Shown: piece after piece, positions 16,274-24,375 of the stretch
How positions within the stretch are numbered: position 1 is the stretch's first letter
Layout: each line of letters opens with the position of its first letter
Assembly: GCF_013522705.1 (NCBI RefSeq)
Contig: NZ_JAAMRE010000024.1
Location: forward strand, 37,871 to 101,870
DNA: 64,000 bases
Origin: Pseudomonas lurida
GTDB lineage: Bacteria > Pseudomonadota > Gammaproteobacteria > Pseudomonadales > Pseudomonadaceae
Direction of reading: 5' to 3'
Made by a program: the position numbers and the translations under genes
Notes under the pieces: generated by a model
What the model saw: only the letters and a program-made list of their open reading frames with translations
Database searches by the model: none
What the model was told of the DNA's origin: nothing

Positions 16274-17830
16274 GTGATGCAGTTGATTGAACATGCCGAC
16301 TCGCCGCGCTCCATTCGCCTGCACGAGCGCGACAACGTAGTGATCGTGGTCAACGACCAGGGTGTACCGGCCGGGACCGAGTTCCCGGACGGCCTGGTGA
16401 CCGTGGATTTCATCCCCCAGAGCCATAAAGTGACCCTGGAGGATATCCCCGAAGGCGGTCAGATTATTCGCTACGGACAGACCATCGGTTACGCCCTGGC
16501 GCCGATTCCGCGTGGCAGTTGGGTCCAGGAAGATCAACTGCGCATGCCTACCGCGCCACCGCTGGACAGCTTGCCGCTGTCCACCGAGGTGCCCGAGGGC
16601 CAGGCGCCGCTGGAGGGCTACACGTTCGAGGGTTACCGCAATGCCGACGGCACTGTCGGCACGCGCAATATCCTGGGCATCACCACCACGGTGCAGTGTG
16701 TAACCGGGGTGCTGGACCACGCGGTCAAGCGCATCAAGGAGGAGTTGCTGCCCAAGTACCCCAACGTCGATGACGTGGTGGCGCTGACTCACAGTTATGG
16801 CTGCGGGGTGGCGATCACCGCGACGGATGCCTACATTCCGATCCGTACCGTGCGCAACCTGGCGCGCAACCCGAACCTGGGCGGCGAAGCCCTGGTGATC
16901 AGCCTGGGCTGCGAGAAACTGCAGGCCGGCCAGGTGATGCACGACAACGACAGTTCCGTCGATTTGAGCGAGCCGTGGCTGTATCGGCTGCAGGACTCCA
17001 GCCACGGCTTCACCGAGATGATCGAGCAGATCATGGAACTGGCCGAAGTGCGCTTGAAGAAGCTCGACCAGCGCCGCCGGGAAACCGTGCCGGCGTCCGA
17101 GCTGATCCTGGGCATGCAATGCGGCGGCAGCGATGCGTTTTCCGGCATCACCGCCAACCCGGCCCTGGGCTACGCCTCGGATTTGCTGCTGCGGGCGGGC
17201 GCGACGGTAATGTTTTCCGAAGTCACCGAAGTACGTGATGCCATCTACCTGCTGACCTCTCGCGCACAGACGAAGGAAGTGGCCGAAGAGTTGGTCAGAG
17301 AAATGGACTGGTACGACCGTTACCTCGCCAAGGGCGAAGCGGACCGCAGTGCCAACACCACGCCGGGCAACAAGAAGGGCGGGTTGTCGAACATTGTCGA
17401 GAAGTCGTTGGGCTCCATCGTCAAGTCCGGCAGCAGCGCGATCAACGGCGTGCTGGGCCCTGGCGAGCGCTTCAAGGGCAAGGGCCTGATTTTCTGCGCC
17501 ACCCCGGCCAGCGATTTTGTGTGCGGTACGTTGCAACTGGCGGCGGGGATGAACCTGCATGTATTTACCACCGGTCGTGGCACGCCTTATGGGCTGGCGA
17601 TGGCGCCGGTGGTGAAGGTATCGACCCGTACGGAACTGGCGCAACGCTGGCCGGACCTCATCGACATCGACGCCGGGCGCATCGCCACCGGGCGCGCGAG
17701 TATCGAGGAGTTGGGCTGGGAGTTGTTTCACTTCTACCTGGACGTGGCCAGCGGCAAGAAGAAAACGTGGGCGGAGCATCACAAGCTGCACAACGACATT
17801 ACCTTGTTCAACCCGGCGCCGATCACCTGA
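16274..17830 (+). CDS. garD: Galactarate dehydratase
   Basis: 518 residues, full length for GarD (UxaA/altronate hydrolase family). It dehydrates galactarate to 5-dehydro-4-deoxyglucarate, the KdgD substrate, and is metal-dependent. N-terminal SAF-like domain at about 10-90 (DNVVIVVNDQGVPAGTEFPDGL). The main domain carries GYRNADGTVGTRN, LTHSYGCGV, LGCEKLQ, GMQCGGSDAFSGITANPALGYASD and the C-terminal IDAGRIATGRASIEELGWELFH. Last gene of the operon, followed by a REP doublet. Confidence 0.95.
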   Translation: MMQLIEHADSPRSIRLHERDNVVIVVNDQGVPAGTEFPDGLVTVDFIPQSHKVTLEDIPEGGQIIRYGQTIGYALAPIPRGSWVQEDQLRMPTAPPLDSLPLSTEVPEGQAPLEGYTFEGYRNADGTVGTRNILGITTTVQCVTGVLDHAVKRIKEELLPKYPNVDDVVALTHSYGCGVAITATDAYIPIRTVRNLARNPNLGGEALVISLGCEKLQAGQVMHDNDSSVDLSEPWLYRLQDSSHGFTEMIEQIMELAEVRLKKLDQRRRETVPASELILGMQCGGSDAFSGITANPALGYASDLLLRAGATVMFSEVTEVRDAIYLLTSRAQTKEVAEELVREMDWYDRYLAKGEADRSANTTPGNKKGGLSNIVEKSLGSIVKSGSSAINGVLGPGERFKGKGLIFCATPASDFVCGTLQLAAGMNLHVFTTGRGTPYGLAMAPVVKVSTRTELAQRWPDLIDIDAGRIATGRASIEELGWELFHFYLDVASGKKKTWAEHHKLHNDITLFNPAPIT

Positions 17831-17844
17831 GATCGAGTCGTCTG

Positions 17845-17924
17845 CATCGGGGGCAAGCCCCCTCCCACACTTGAAGGTATTCACAATTCAAACTGTGGGA
17901 GGGGGCTTGCCCCCGATTGCGGTC
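17845..17924. repeat. REP doublet (inverted pair)
   Basis: CATCGGGGGCAAGCCCCC followed by TCCCACAC (from 17845), and the inverted copy TGTGGGAGGGGGCTTGCC through CCCGATTGCGGTC (to 17924), separated by about 24 bp. It lies between garD and the AEC transporter gene. Confidence 0.9.
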
Positions 17925-17994
17925 TAACAGGCACCGCTGAGCTGCATGGCTTATCATTAGCCACCTAACGACGCTCACCAAGGTTCTCCCCGGC

Positions 17995-18936
17995 ATGCTG
18001 GCTATCTTTCTCACTACCCTCACGATCACCGCGCCGGTGTTTGCCATGCTGTTTCTGGGTGTGCTGCTCAAGCGCATCAACTGGATCAACGACAACTTTA
18101 TCCACACCGCATCGTCCCTGGTGTTCAACGTCACCATGCCGGCGTTGCTGTTCCTCGGCATCCTGCACGCCGACCTGCATTCGGCGCTCAAGCCGGGCCT
18201 GCTGATCTACTTTTCCGTGGCCACGCTGGTGAGCTTTGCGCTGGCCTGGGCCTGGGCCATCTTTCGTTGCCGCAAAGAAGACCGTGGCATCTATACCCAA
18301 GGCGCGTTTCGCGGTAATAACGGGGTGATCGGTCTGGCGTTGGCCGCCAGCATGTATGGCGACTACGGCATCTCCCTCGGTGCGATCCTCGCGGCGCTGG
18401 TGATCCTGTTCTACAACACCCTGTCGACCATCGTGCTGGCGGTGTACAGCCCGGTGATCAAGTCCGACCCGTGGAGCATCTTCAAAAGCGTGATCGCCAA
18501 CCCGCTGATCATCAGCGTGATTGCCGCCGCGCCGTTCGCGTACTTTCAGATCGGTCTGCCGGGCTGGCTGGAAAAATCCGCCCAGTATCTGGCCGACACG
18601 ACCTTGCCGCTGGCGCTGATCTGCATCGGCGGTACCTTGTCCCTGGCGGCGCTGCGCAAAAGCGGCAGCATGGCCTTGAGTGCGAGCCTGATGAAGATGA
18701 TCTGGCTGCCGCTGCTCGCCACCCTGGGCGCTTGGCTGCTGGGCTTTCGCGGGGCGGAACTGGGGATTCTGTTCCTGTACTTCGGTGCGCCGACGGCGGC
18801 TGCCAGTTTTGTGATGGCTCGCGCGGCCGAGGGCAATCATGAACTGGCGGCGGCGATTATTGTGATCACCACGCTGATGGCGGCGGTGACCACGAATATC
18901 GGGATCTTTGTGTTGCAGGCCGGGGGCTGGATCTAG
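17995..18936 (+). CDS. AEC (auxin efflux carrier) family transporter
   Basis: 313 residues, about ten hydrophobic segments, Mem_trans/AEC family. It is an inner-membrane permease related to malate and auxin carriers. Family features: N-terminal FAMLFLGVLLKRINWINDNFI, the SSLVFNVTMPALLFLGIL helix, QGAFRGNNGVIGLALA, and TTLPLALICIGGTLS in the second half. The substrate is not predictable; a small organic acid is likely. Its stop overlaps that of the convergent gene at 18933 in the sequence CTAG. Confidence 0.88.
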   Translation: MLAIFLTTLTITAPVFAMLFLGVLLKRINWINDNFIHTASSLVFNVTMPALLFLGILHADLHSALKPGLLIYFSVATLVSFALAWAWAIFRCRKEDRGIYTQGAFRGNNGVIGLALAASMYGDYGISLGAILAALVILFYNTLSTIVLAVYSPVIKSDPWSIFKSVIANPLIISVIAAAPFAYFQIGLPGWLEKSAQYLADTTLPLALICIGGTLSLAALRKSGSMALSASLMKMIWLPLLATLGAWLLGFRGAELGILFLYFGAPTAAASFVMARAAEGNHELAAAIIVITTLMAAVTTNIGIFVLQAGGWI

Positions 18937-19313
18937 GCGTCCTGCTGGTAGCTGTCGATCACTTCCTGCGCTGCCCGAAACGCATCGATGGCGGCCGGTA
19001 CCCCGGCGTACACCGCACAATGCAGCAGCGCCTCGCGAATCTCTTCCACGGTACAGCCATTGTTCAGCGCGCCGCGCACATGGCCCTTGAGTTCCTGCGG
19101 GCACTTGAGCGCGGTCAGGGCGGCGAGAGTGATCAGGCTGCGGGTCTTGAGCGGCAGCCCGTCGCGGTTCCACACACTGCCCCAGGCGTGCTCGTTGACG
19201 AAGTCCTGCAGCGGCTGGGTGAAGTCCGTGGCATTGCCCAGTGCGCGGTCGACAAACGCGTCGCCCATCACCTGGCGACGCATCTCAACCCCGGGTGTTT
19301 TCTGCTCGGTCAT
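18933..19313 (-). CDS. Carboxymuconolactone decarboxylase family protein (PcaC-like)
   Basis: 126 residues, close to 4-carboxymuconolactone decarboxylase PcaC in length and in its conserved helices (GDAFVDRALGN, AWGSVWNRDGLPLKTRSLITLAALTAL, ELKGHVRGALNNGCTVEEIREALLHCAVYAGVPAAIDAFRAA). The CxxxH-type peroxidatic pair of AhpD is absent, so it is the PcaC-like branch. No other protocatechuate genes adjoin, so the substrate is uncertain. The ATG overlaps the stop of the upstream antiporter gene (ATGA), indicating translational coupling. Confidence 0.85.
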   Translation of the reverse strand: MTEQKTPGVEMRRQVMGDAFVDRALGNATDFTQPLQDFVNEHAWGSVWNRDGLPLKTRSLITLAALTALKCPQELKGHVRGALNNGCTVEEIREALLHCAVYAGVPAAIDAFRAAQEVIDSYQQDA

Positions 19314-20398
19314 GACGATTCCCTCTTGTGTTGGCGGCGCCAGGCTCGCAGCGTGCTGAACAACAGGAAAGCCACCAGCACTGGCAGGATGTAATACACC
19401 ATCAAGTGTTCAAGTTTGTTGGCCAGGGGCATGCCGGTGGTGAACGACATCACATGCAGCCCATACGCCAGGTACAAGCCCAGCAGCACCAAACCTTCGG
19501 CACGGGTCACGCGGTAGCCGGTATAGAACACCGGCAGGCACAGCACCACCACGCCCAGCATCACCGGCAAATCGAAATCCAGCGCATTGGGCGATACCGA
19601 CAGCGGCGACGGCGCGAGCACGGCGGTAAGGCCCAGCACGCCCAGCAGGTTGAACAGGTTGCTGCCGATCACGTTGCCTACGGCAATTTCCCGCTGGCCG
19701 CGCAGGGCGGCGATCAGGGAGGTGGCCATGCACGGCAGCGAGGTGCCGACGCCGATCAGTGTCAGGCCGATAATGCGTTCCGACAGGCCCAGGTCGCCCG
19801 CCACATCCACTGCCGCACCCAGCAGCAGGTGGCCGGCCAGTACCAGGATCAGCAGCCCGCCGAGCATCAGCAGCACACTGCTCAGCCACGGCGCCCGTGC
19901 CACGGTGTCGAGCGTGCGCGGGCGCCGTGAGTGTCGGGTCTGATAATGCAGCACGCCGAGATAGGCGCTCAGGGCCACCAGCAGCAACACGCCATCGAGC
20001 GGCGTGAGTTCTTCATTGGCGGCCAGGGTGAACACCAGCAGCCCGGCGAGGATCATCACCGGAATATCCAGGCGTACCAGTTGGCGCGACACCCGCAGGG
20101 GGATGATCAGCGCAGAAAGGCCCAGGGTCACCAGGATGTTGAAGATGCCGCTGCCGATCACACTGCCCACGGCAATGTCGGTATTGCCGGCCAGGGTGGC
20201 CTGCAGGCTGACCGTCATCTGCGGCGCGCTGCTGCCGAAGGCCACGATGGTCAAGCCGATGATCAATGGCCGTACCTTGAGGCTCGCCGCCAGGCGCACG
20301 GCGGCGCGCACCAGGATTTCGGCGCCAAGGATCAGCAACACGAGGCCGCTGGTCAGTTCGAGCAGGCTCCAGGGGGAGAGGGCGGTTAATCCGAAAAT
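19310..20398 (-). CDS. CaCA-family sodium/calcium-antiporter-like membrane protein, probable ATT start
   Basis: 362 residues if started at the ATT at 20398. Two homologous hydrophobic halves of the YrbG/NCX type are visible, with alpha-repeat motifs GLTIVAFGSSAPQMTVS and GLTLIGVGTSLPCMATS and following VGSVIGSGIFN / VGNVIGSNLFN. In typical antiporters both motifs have P-E; here they are P-Q and P-C, so ion specificity may be changed. No ATG/GTG/TTG exists between the upstream in-frame stop (20432-20434) and a GTG at 20341 that would cut into the first helix. AAAGGAG sits 8 nt before the ATT. Middle gene of a three-gene set. Confidence 0.8.
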   Translation of the reverse strand: MFGLTALSPWSLLELTSGLVLLILGAEILVRAAVRLAASLKVRPLIIGLTIVAFGSSAPQMTVSLQATLAGNTDIAVGSVIGSGIFNILVTLGLSALIIPLRVSRQLVRLDIPVMILAGLLVFTLAANEELTPLDGVLLLVALSAYLGVLHYQTRHSRRPRTLDTVARAPWLSSVLLMLGGLLILVLAGHLLLGAAVDVAGDLGLSERIIGLTLIGVGTSLPCMATSLIAALRGQREIAVGNVIGSNLFNLLGVLGLTAVLAPSPLSVSPNALDFDLPVMLGVVVLCLPVFYTGYRVTRAEGLVLLGLYLAYGLHVMSFTTGMPLANKLEHLMVYYILPVLVAFLLFSTLRAWRRQHKRESS

Positions 20399-20423
20399 GG
20401 CCAGGGCTCCTTTGCGCTGTGGT

Positions 20424-20795
20424 TCAGTTGCTCAGGGCTTGCACGCGAACGCGGGCGGTGCCGCTGCCGAGCATACCCAGTTGCTCGGCCGCCTTGCGGG
20501 AAAGATCAATCAAGCGCCCACGGGCATGTGGGCCGCGATCGTTGATGCGCACCACCACGGCTCGATCGTTGTTCAGGTTGGTGACCCTGACCTGAGTGCC
20601 GAAGGGCAGGCGCCGATGGGCGGCGGTCAGGGCGTTCTGGTTGAAGGGTTCACCGCTGGCAGTCTTCTTGCCATGGTGTCTGGCGCCGTAATAGGAAGCG
20701 GTGCCGGTTTCGTCGTAGCCATTGGGGTCGATGATGCCGCTGGCGCAACCGCCTAAAAGAGAGAACAGGGCCAGGAGGCCGAGTAGACGCTTCAT
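20424..20795 (-). CDS. RlpA-like septal-ring lytic transglycosylase family lipoprotein
   Basis: 123 residues. Lipoprotein signal with lipobox LLGGC (mature N-terminus at Cys17), then a double-psi beta-barrel domain of RlpA (GTASYYGARHHGKKTASGEPFN, LTAAHRRLPFGTQVRVTNL, VVRINDRGPHARGRLIDLSRKAAEQLGM). The catalytic-type aspartate in NDRGP is present. It lacks the C-terminal SPOR domain of full-length RlpA, so septal targeting by denuded glycan is unlikely. RlpA proteins cleave naked glycan strands. First gene of the set leading to the antiporter, 25 nt away. Confidence 0.9.
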   Translation of the reverse strand: MKRLLGLLALFSLLGGCASGIIDPNGYDETGTASYYGARHHGKKTASGEPFNQNALTAAHRRLPFGTQVRVTNLNNDRAVVVRINDRGPHARGRLIDLSRKAAEQLGMLGSGTARVRVQALSN

Positions 20796-20818
20796 TCCAA
20801 GGTTACCCCGTTACAAAT

Positions 20819-20906
20819 GTGGGAGGGGGCTTGCCCCCGATAGCTGAGTGTCAGCCGCCACTGGGTTGACTGAATCACCGCTATCGGGGGCAAGCCCCCT
20901 CGCACA
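20819..20906. repeat. REP doublet (inverted pair)
   Basis: TGTGGGAGGGGGCTTGCC then CCCGATAGC (20819-20844), and the inverted GCTATCGGGGGCAAGCCCCC then TCGCACA (20880-20906). It lies between gatB and the rlpA-like gene, with its head-to-head orientation opposite to the doublet at 17845. Confidence 0.9.
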
Positions 20907-20953
20907 GGGAGTCCGAGTTAAGCGTGAAGTCTCACTCGGACCATTCATCGCTG

Positions 20954-22399
20954 TCAGCCTTCAAGCTTGCTTTTGAGCAGCTCGTTCACCTGTTGCGGGT
21001 TGGCCTTGCCCTTGGAGGCTTTCATGGCCTGGCCCACAAAGAAGCCGAACATCTTGCCGCGCTTGGCCTCGTCTGCCGCACGGTACTGCTCGACCTGCTC
21101 GGCGTTGGCCGCGAGCATTTCATCGAGTACGGCCGAAATCGCGCCACTGTCGGTGACTTGCTTGAGGCCGCGCTTTTCGATGATCTCGTCGGCACTGCCT
21201 TCGCCGCTGGCCATGGCTTCGAACACGGTCTTGGCGATCTTGCCGGAGATGGTGTTGTCCTTGATGCGCAGCAGCATGCCGCCCAGTTGCTCGGCGGTGA
21301 CCGGTGCTTCGTCGATTTCCAGGCCCTGTTTGTTCAACAGGCTGCCCAGTTCGACCATCACCCAGTTGGCCGCCAGTTTGGCGTCACCGGCAATGCTCAC
21401 GACTTTTTCGAAGTAGTTGGCTTGTTCGCGGCTGGAGGCCAAAACGCTGGCATCGTAGACCGACAGGCCGAACTGCGCCTGGAAGCGCTCGCGTTTCTGC
21501 TGTGGCAATTCCGGCAGGGTGGCGCGGATGTCATTGAGGAACGAATCCTCCAGCACCACCGGCAACAGGTCCGGATCGGGGAAGTAACGGTAGTCGTTGG
21601 CTTCCTCTTTGCTGCGCATGGCGCGGGTTTCGTCCTTGTTCGGGTCGTACAGGCGCGTTTGCTGGATAACCTTGCCGCCATCTTCGATCAGTTCGATCTG
21701 GCGGCGCACTTCGCTGTTGATCGCTTTCTCGATAAAGCGGAACGAGTTGACGTTCTTGATCTCGCAGCGGGTGCCGAATTCGACCTGGCCCTTTGGACGG
21801 ATCGATACGTTGCAGTCGCAACGCAGCGAGCCTTCGGCCATGTTGCCGTCGCAGATACCCAGGTAGCGCACCAGCGCGTGGATGGTCTTGACGTAGGCCA
21901 CGGCTTCCTTGGCGCTGCGCATGTCCGGCTCGGAGACGATCTCCAGCAGTGGCGTGCCGGCGCGGTTCAGGTCGATACCGGTAGCGCCCGGGAATTCTTC
22001 GTGCAGGCTTTTACCGGCATCCTCTTCCAGGTGGGCGCGGGTCACGCCGACACGTTTGATCGTGCCGTCTTCCAGCGGGATGTCCAGGTGGCCCTTGCCG
22101 ACGATCGGCAGTTCCATCTGGCTGATCTGATAGCCCTTGGGCAGATCCGGGTAAAAGTAGTTCTTGCGTGCAAACACGTTGTGCTGGCCGATCTCGGCGT
22201 CAATCGCCAGGCCGAACATCACCGCCATGCGTACCGCTTCCTGGTTCAGCACCGGCAGTACGCCGGGCATGCCCAGGTCGACCAGGCTGGCCTGGGTGTT
22301 GGGCTCGGAGCCGAACGTGGTGGCGCTACCGGAGAAAATCTTCGATTGGGTGGCGAGCTGGGTATGAATCTCCAGCCCGATCACGACTTCCCATTGCAT
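20954..22399 (-). CDS. gatB: Aspartyl/glutamyl-tRNA amidotransferase subunit B
   Basis: 481 residues. Kinase-like subunit of the GatCAB complex that converts Glu-tRNA(Gln) and/or Asp-tRNA(Asn) to the amide form. Starts MQWEVVIGLEIHTQLATQSKIFSG with a family signature; other motifs are NIMEGSLRCD-type (here NMAEGSLRCDCNVSIRP) and SKEEANDYRYFPDPDL. The C-terminal YqeY-like helical domain ends NPQQVNELLKSKLEG. I start at 22399 rather than at upstream in-frame codons lacking homology. It follows gatA by 10 nt. Confidence 0.97.
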   Translation of the reverse strand: MQWEVVIGLEIHTQLATQSKIFSGSATTFGSEPNTQASLVDLGMPGVLPVLNQEAVRMAVMFGLAIDAEIGQHNVFARKNYFYPDLPKGYQISQMELPIVGKGHLDIPLEDGTIKRVGVTRAHLEEDAGKSLHEEFPGATGIDLNRAGTPLLEIVSEPDMRSAKEAVAYVKTIHALVRYLGICDGNMAEGSLRCDCNVSIRPKGQVEFGTRCEIKNVNSFRFIEKAINSEVRRQIELIEDGGKVIQQTRLYDPNKDETRAMRSKEEANDYRYFPDPDLLPVVLEDSFLNDIRATLPELPQQKRERFQAQFGLSVYDASVLASSREQANYFEKVVSIAGDAKLAANWVMVELGSLLNKQGLEIDEAPVTAEQLGGMLLRIKDNTISGKIAKTVFEAMASGEGSADEIIEKRGLKQVTDSGAISAVLDEMLAANAEQVEQYRAADEAKRGKMFGFFVGQAMKASKGKANPQQVNELLKSKLEG

Positions 22400-22409
22400 A
22401 GTGTTCTCC

Positions 22410-23861
22410 TCAGAAGCCGGTAGGGGTGCGGGTGTGCCAGTCAGTGTGCAACTGGTACTGGTGCGCCACATTGAGCAGGCGGCCTTCCTGGAAATACGGG
22501 GCCAGCAACTGCACGCCCACCGGCAGGCCATCGACGAAACCGGCCGGCATGGACAAGCCTGGCAAGCCCGCGAGGTTGGCGGTGATGGTGTAGAGGTCTT
22601 CCAGGTACTCGGCGATCGGGTCGCCGGTCTTGGCGCCGATCTTCCAGGCCGGGTTCGGCGTGGTCGGGCCGAGGATCACGTCGACTTCTTCGAAGGCGGC
22701 CATGAAGTCGTTCTTGATCAGGCGTCGGATTTTCTGCGCCTTGAGGTAGTAAGCGTCGTAATAGCCGGCCGACAGGGCATACGCACCGACCATGATGCGG
22801 CGCTGCACTTCGGCACCGAAGCCTTCGCCACGGGAGCGCTTGTACAGGTCGGTGAGGTCCTTCGGGTTCTCGCAGCGGTAGCCGAAGCGCACGCCGTCGA
22901 AACGCGACAGGTTGGAGGAGGCTTCCGCTGGCGCGATCACGTAGTAGGCAGGAATCGCGTGCTGGTTGTTCGGCAGGCTGATTTCCTTGATGACGGCGCC
23001 GAGCTTTTCCAGCTCTTTGATGCTGTTATGCACCAACTCGGCGATGCGCGGGTCGAGGCCGGCGCTGAAGTATTCCTTCGGCACGCCGATGCGCAGGCCC
23101 TTGATCGAGGCGTTGAGGCTGGCGCTGTAGTCCGGCACCGGTTCATCGATGCTGGTGGAATCCTGCGGGTCGAAGCCGGCCATGCCCTGCAGCAGCAGCG
23201 CGCAGTCTTCGGCGCTGCGGGCCAGCGGGCCGCCCTGATCGAGGCTGGAGGCGTAGGCGATCATGCCCCAACGGGAGACGCGACCGTAGGTCGGCTTCAA
23301 ACCGGTGAGGTTAGTGAACGCCGCCGGCTGGCGGATCGAGCCGCCGGTGTCGGTGGCGGTGGCCGCCGGCAGGAAACGCGCGGCAACGGCGGCTGCCGAA
23401 CCCCCGGACGAACCACCCGGCACGTGTTCCAGGTTCCATGGGTTTTTTACCGCGCCGTAGTAGCTCGACTCGTTGGCCGAACCCATGGCGAATTCGTCCA
23501 TGTTGGTCTTGCCCAGAGTCACGGCCCCCGCCGTCGCGAGCTTGGACACCACGGTGGCGTCGTAGGGTGCCTTGAAGTTGTCGAGCATCTTCGAGCCGCA
23601 ACTGGTGCGAATGCCCTGGGTGCAGAACAGGTCTTTGTGGGCGATCGGGGCGCCCAGCAGTGCGCCGTTCTCACCGTTGGCGCGACGGGCGTCGGCGGCC
23701 TTGGCCTGGCTCAGGGCCAGTTCTTCGGTGAGGCTGATGAAGCTGTTGACCTTGGGGTCCAGCTCGGCGATGCGCGCCAGCAGGGTTTTGGTCAGCTCTT
23801 CGGAGGAAAACTTTTTATCGGCGAGACCGCGGGCGATCTCGGCCAGAGTCATGTGATGCAT
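22410..23861 (-). CDS. gatA: Aspartyl/glutamyl-tRNA amidotransferase subunit A
   Basis: 483 residues. Amidase-signature glutaminase that supplies ammonia to GatB. The Ser-cisSer-Lys triad regions are visible: lysine in APIAHKDLF, serines in PGGSSGGSAAAVAARF and TDTGGSIRQPAAF. The remaining core includes LTGLKPTYGRVSRWGMIAYASSLDQ and LGPTTPNPAWKIG. AAAGAG lies 6 nt before the ATG. Middle gene of gatCAB. Confidence 0.97.
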   Translation of the reverse strand: MHHMTLAEIARGLADKKFSSEELTKTLLARIAELDPKVNSFISLTEELALSQAKAADARRANGENGALLGAPIAHKDLFCTQGIRTSCGSKMLDNFKAPYDATVVSKLATAGAVTLGKTNMDEFAMGSANESSYYGAVKNPWNLEHVPGGSSGGSAAAVAARFLPAATATDTGGSIRQPAAFTNLTGLKPTYGRVSRWGMIAYASSLDQGGPLARSAEDCALLLQGMAGFDPQDSTSIDEPVPDYSASLNASIKGLRIGVPKEYFSAGLDPRIAELVHNSIKELEKLGAVIKEISLPNNQHAIPAYYVIAPAEASSNLSRFDGVRFGYRCENPKDLTDLYKRSRGEGFGAEVQRRIMVGAYALSAGYYDAYYLKAQKIRRLIKNDFMAAFEEVDVILGPTTPNPAWKIGAKTGDPIAEYLEDLYTITANLAGLPGLSMPAGFVDGLPVGVQLLAPYFQEGRLLNVAHQYQLHTDWHTRTPTGF

Positions 23862-23877
23862 GAAAGGCTCTTTCCCT

Positions 23878-24165
23878 TTAGTCGATGACTTTCGGAACCA
23901 GGTACAGGCCGTTTTCGACCGCTGGCGCGATGGACTGGTAGGCCTCGCGATTATTGCGTTCGGTCACCACGTCTGCGCGCAGGCGCTGGCTGGCTTCCAG
24001 CGGGTGAGCCAGGGGCTCGATGCCGTCGGTGTCTACGGCCTGCATTTGGTCAACCAGCCCGAGAATGCTGTTCAGGGCTGCGGTGGTCTGTGGAAGATCG
24101 GCATCATTAAGGCCAAGCGAGGCCAGATGCGCGATTTTTTCCACGTCGGAGCGTTCAAGCGCCAT
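23878..24165 (-). CDS. gatC: Aspartyl/glutamyl-tRNA amidotransferase subunit C
   Basis: 95 residues. Small subunit that wraps around the GatA-GatB interface and stabilises the complex. It contains VEKIAHLASLGLNDAD, the helix LNSILGLVDQMQAVDTDGIEPLAHPLEASQRLRADVVTE and the tail NGLYLVPKVID. GGAG lies 6 nt before the ATG. First gene of gatCAB, divergent from mreB with 210 nt between them for both promoters. Confidence 0.96.
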   Translation of the reverse strand: MALERSDVEKIAHLASLGLNDADLPQTTAALNSILGLVDQMQAVDTDGIEPLAHPLEASQRLRADVVTERNNREAYQSIAPAVENGLYLVPKVID

Positions 24166-24375
24166 GGGAATCTCCAGTGGAAAACAGAACGGAGGCTGTC
24201 CGTGTGTTAGATTGTCGGAACACTACCGCATTTCTACGGTCTTACGGCCGCGATTGTGGGGGTTGGTGCACAGAAAGTCGGCCAATTTAGCACATTGGCG
24301 CCTTGCCCAAAATCCCTGTCGTTGTTAGAGTTTGCCGCACTTTTTTACCCACGCGTTGCCTAGGGTCCCTTTCCC

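Noticed and set aside
20424..20795. Broken rlpA lacking its SPOR domain
   Set aside because: The frame ends cleanly with the double-psi barrel complete; short SPOR-less RlpA-like lipoproteins are common, and no SPOR remnant follows.
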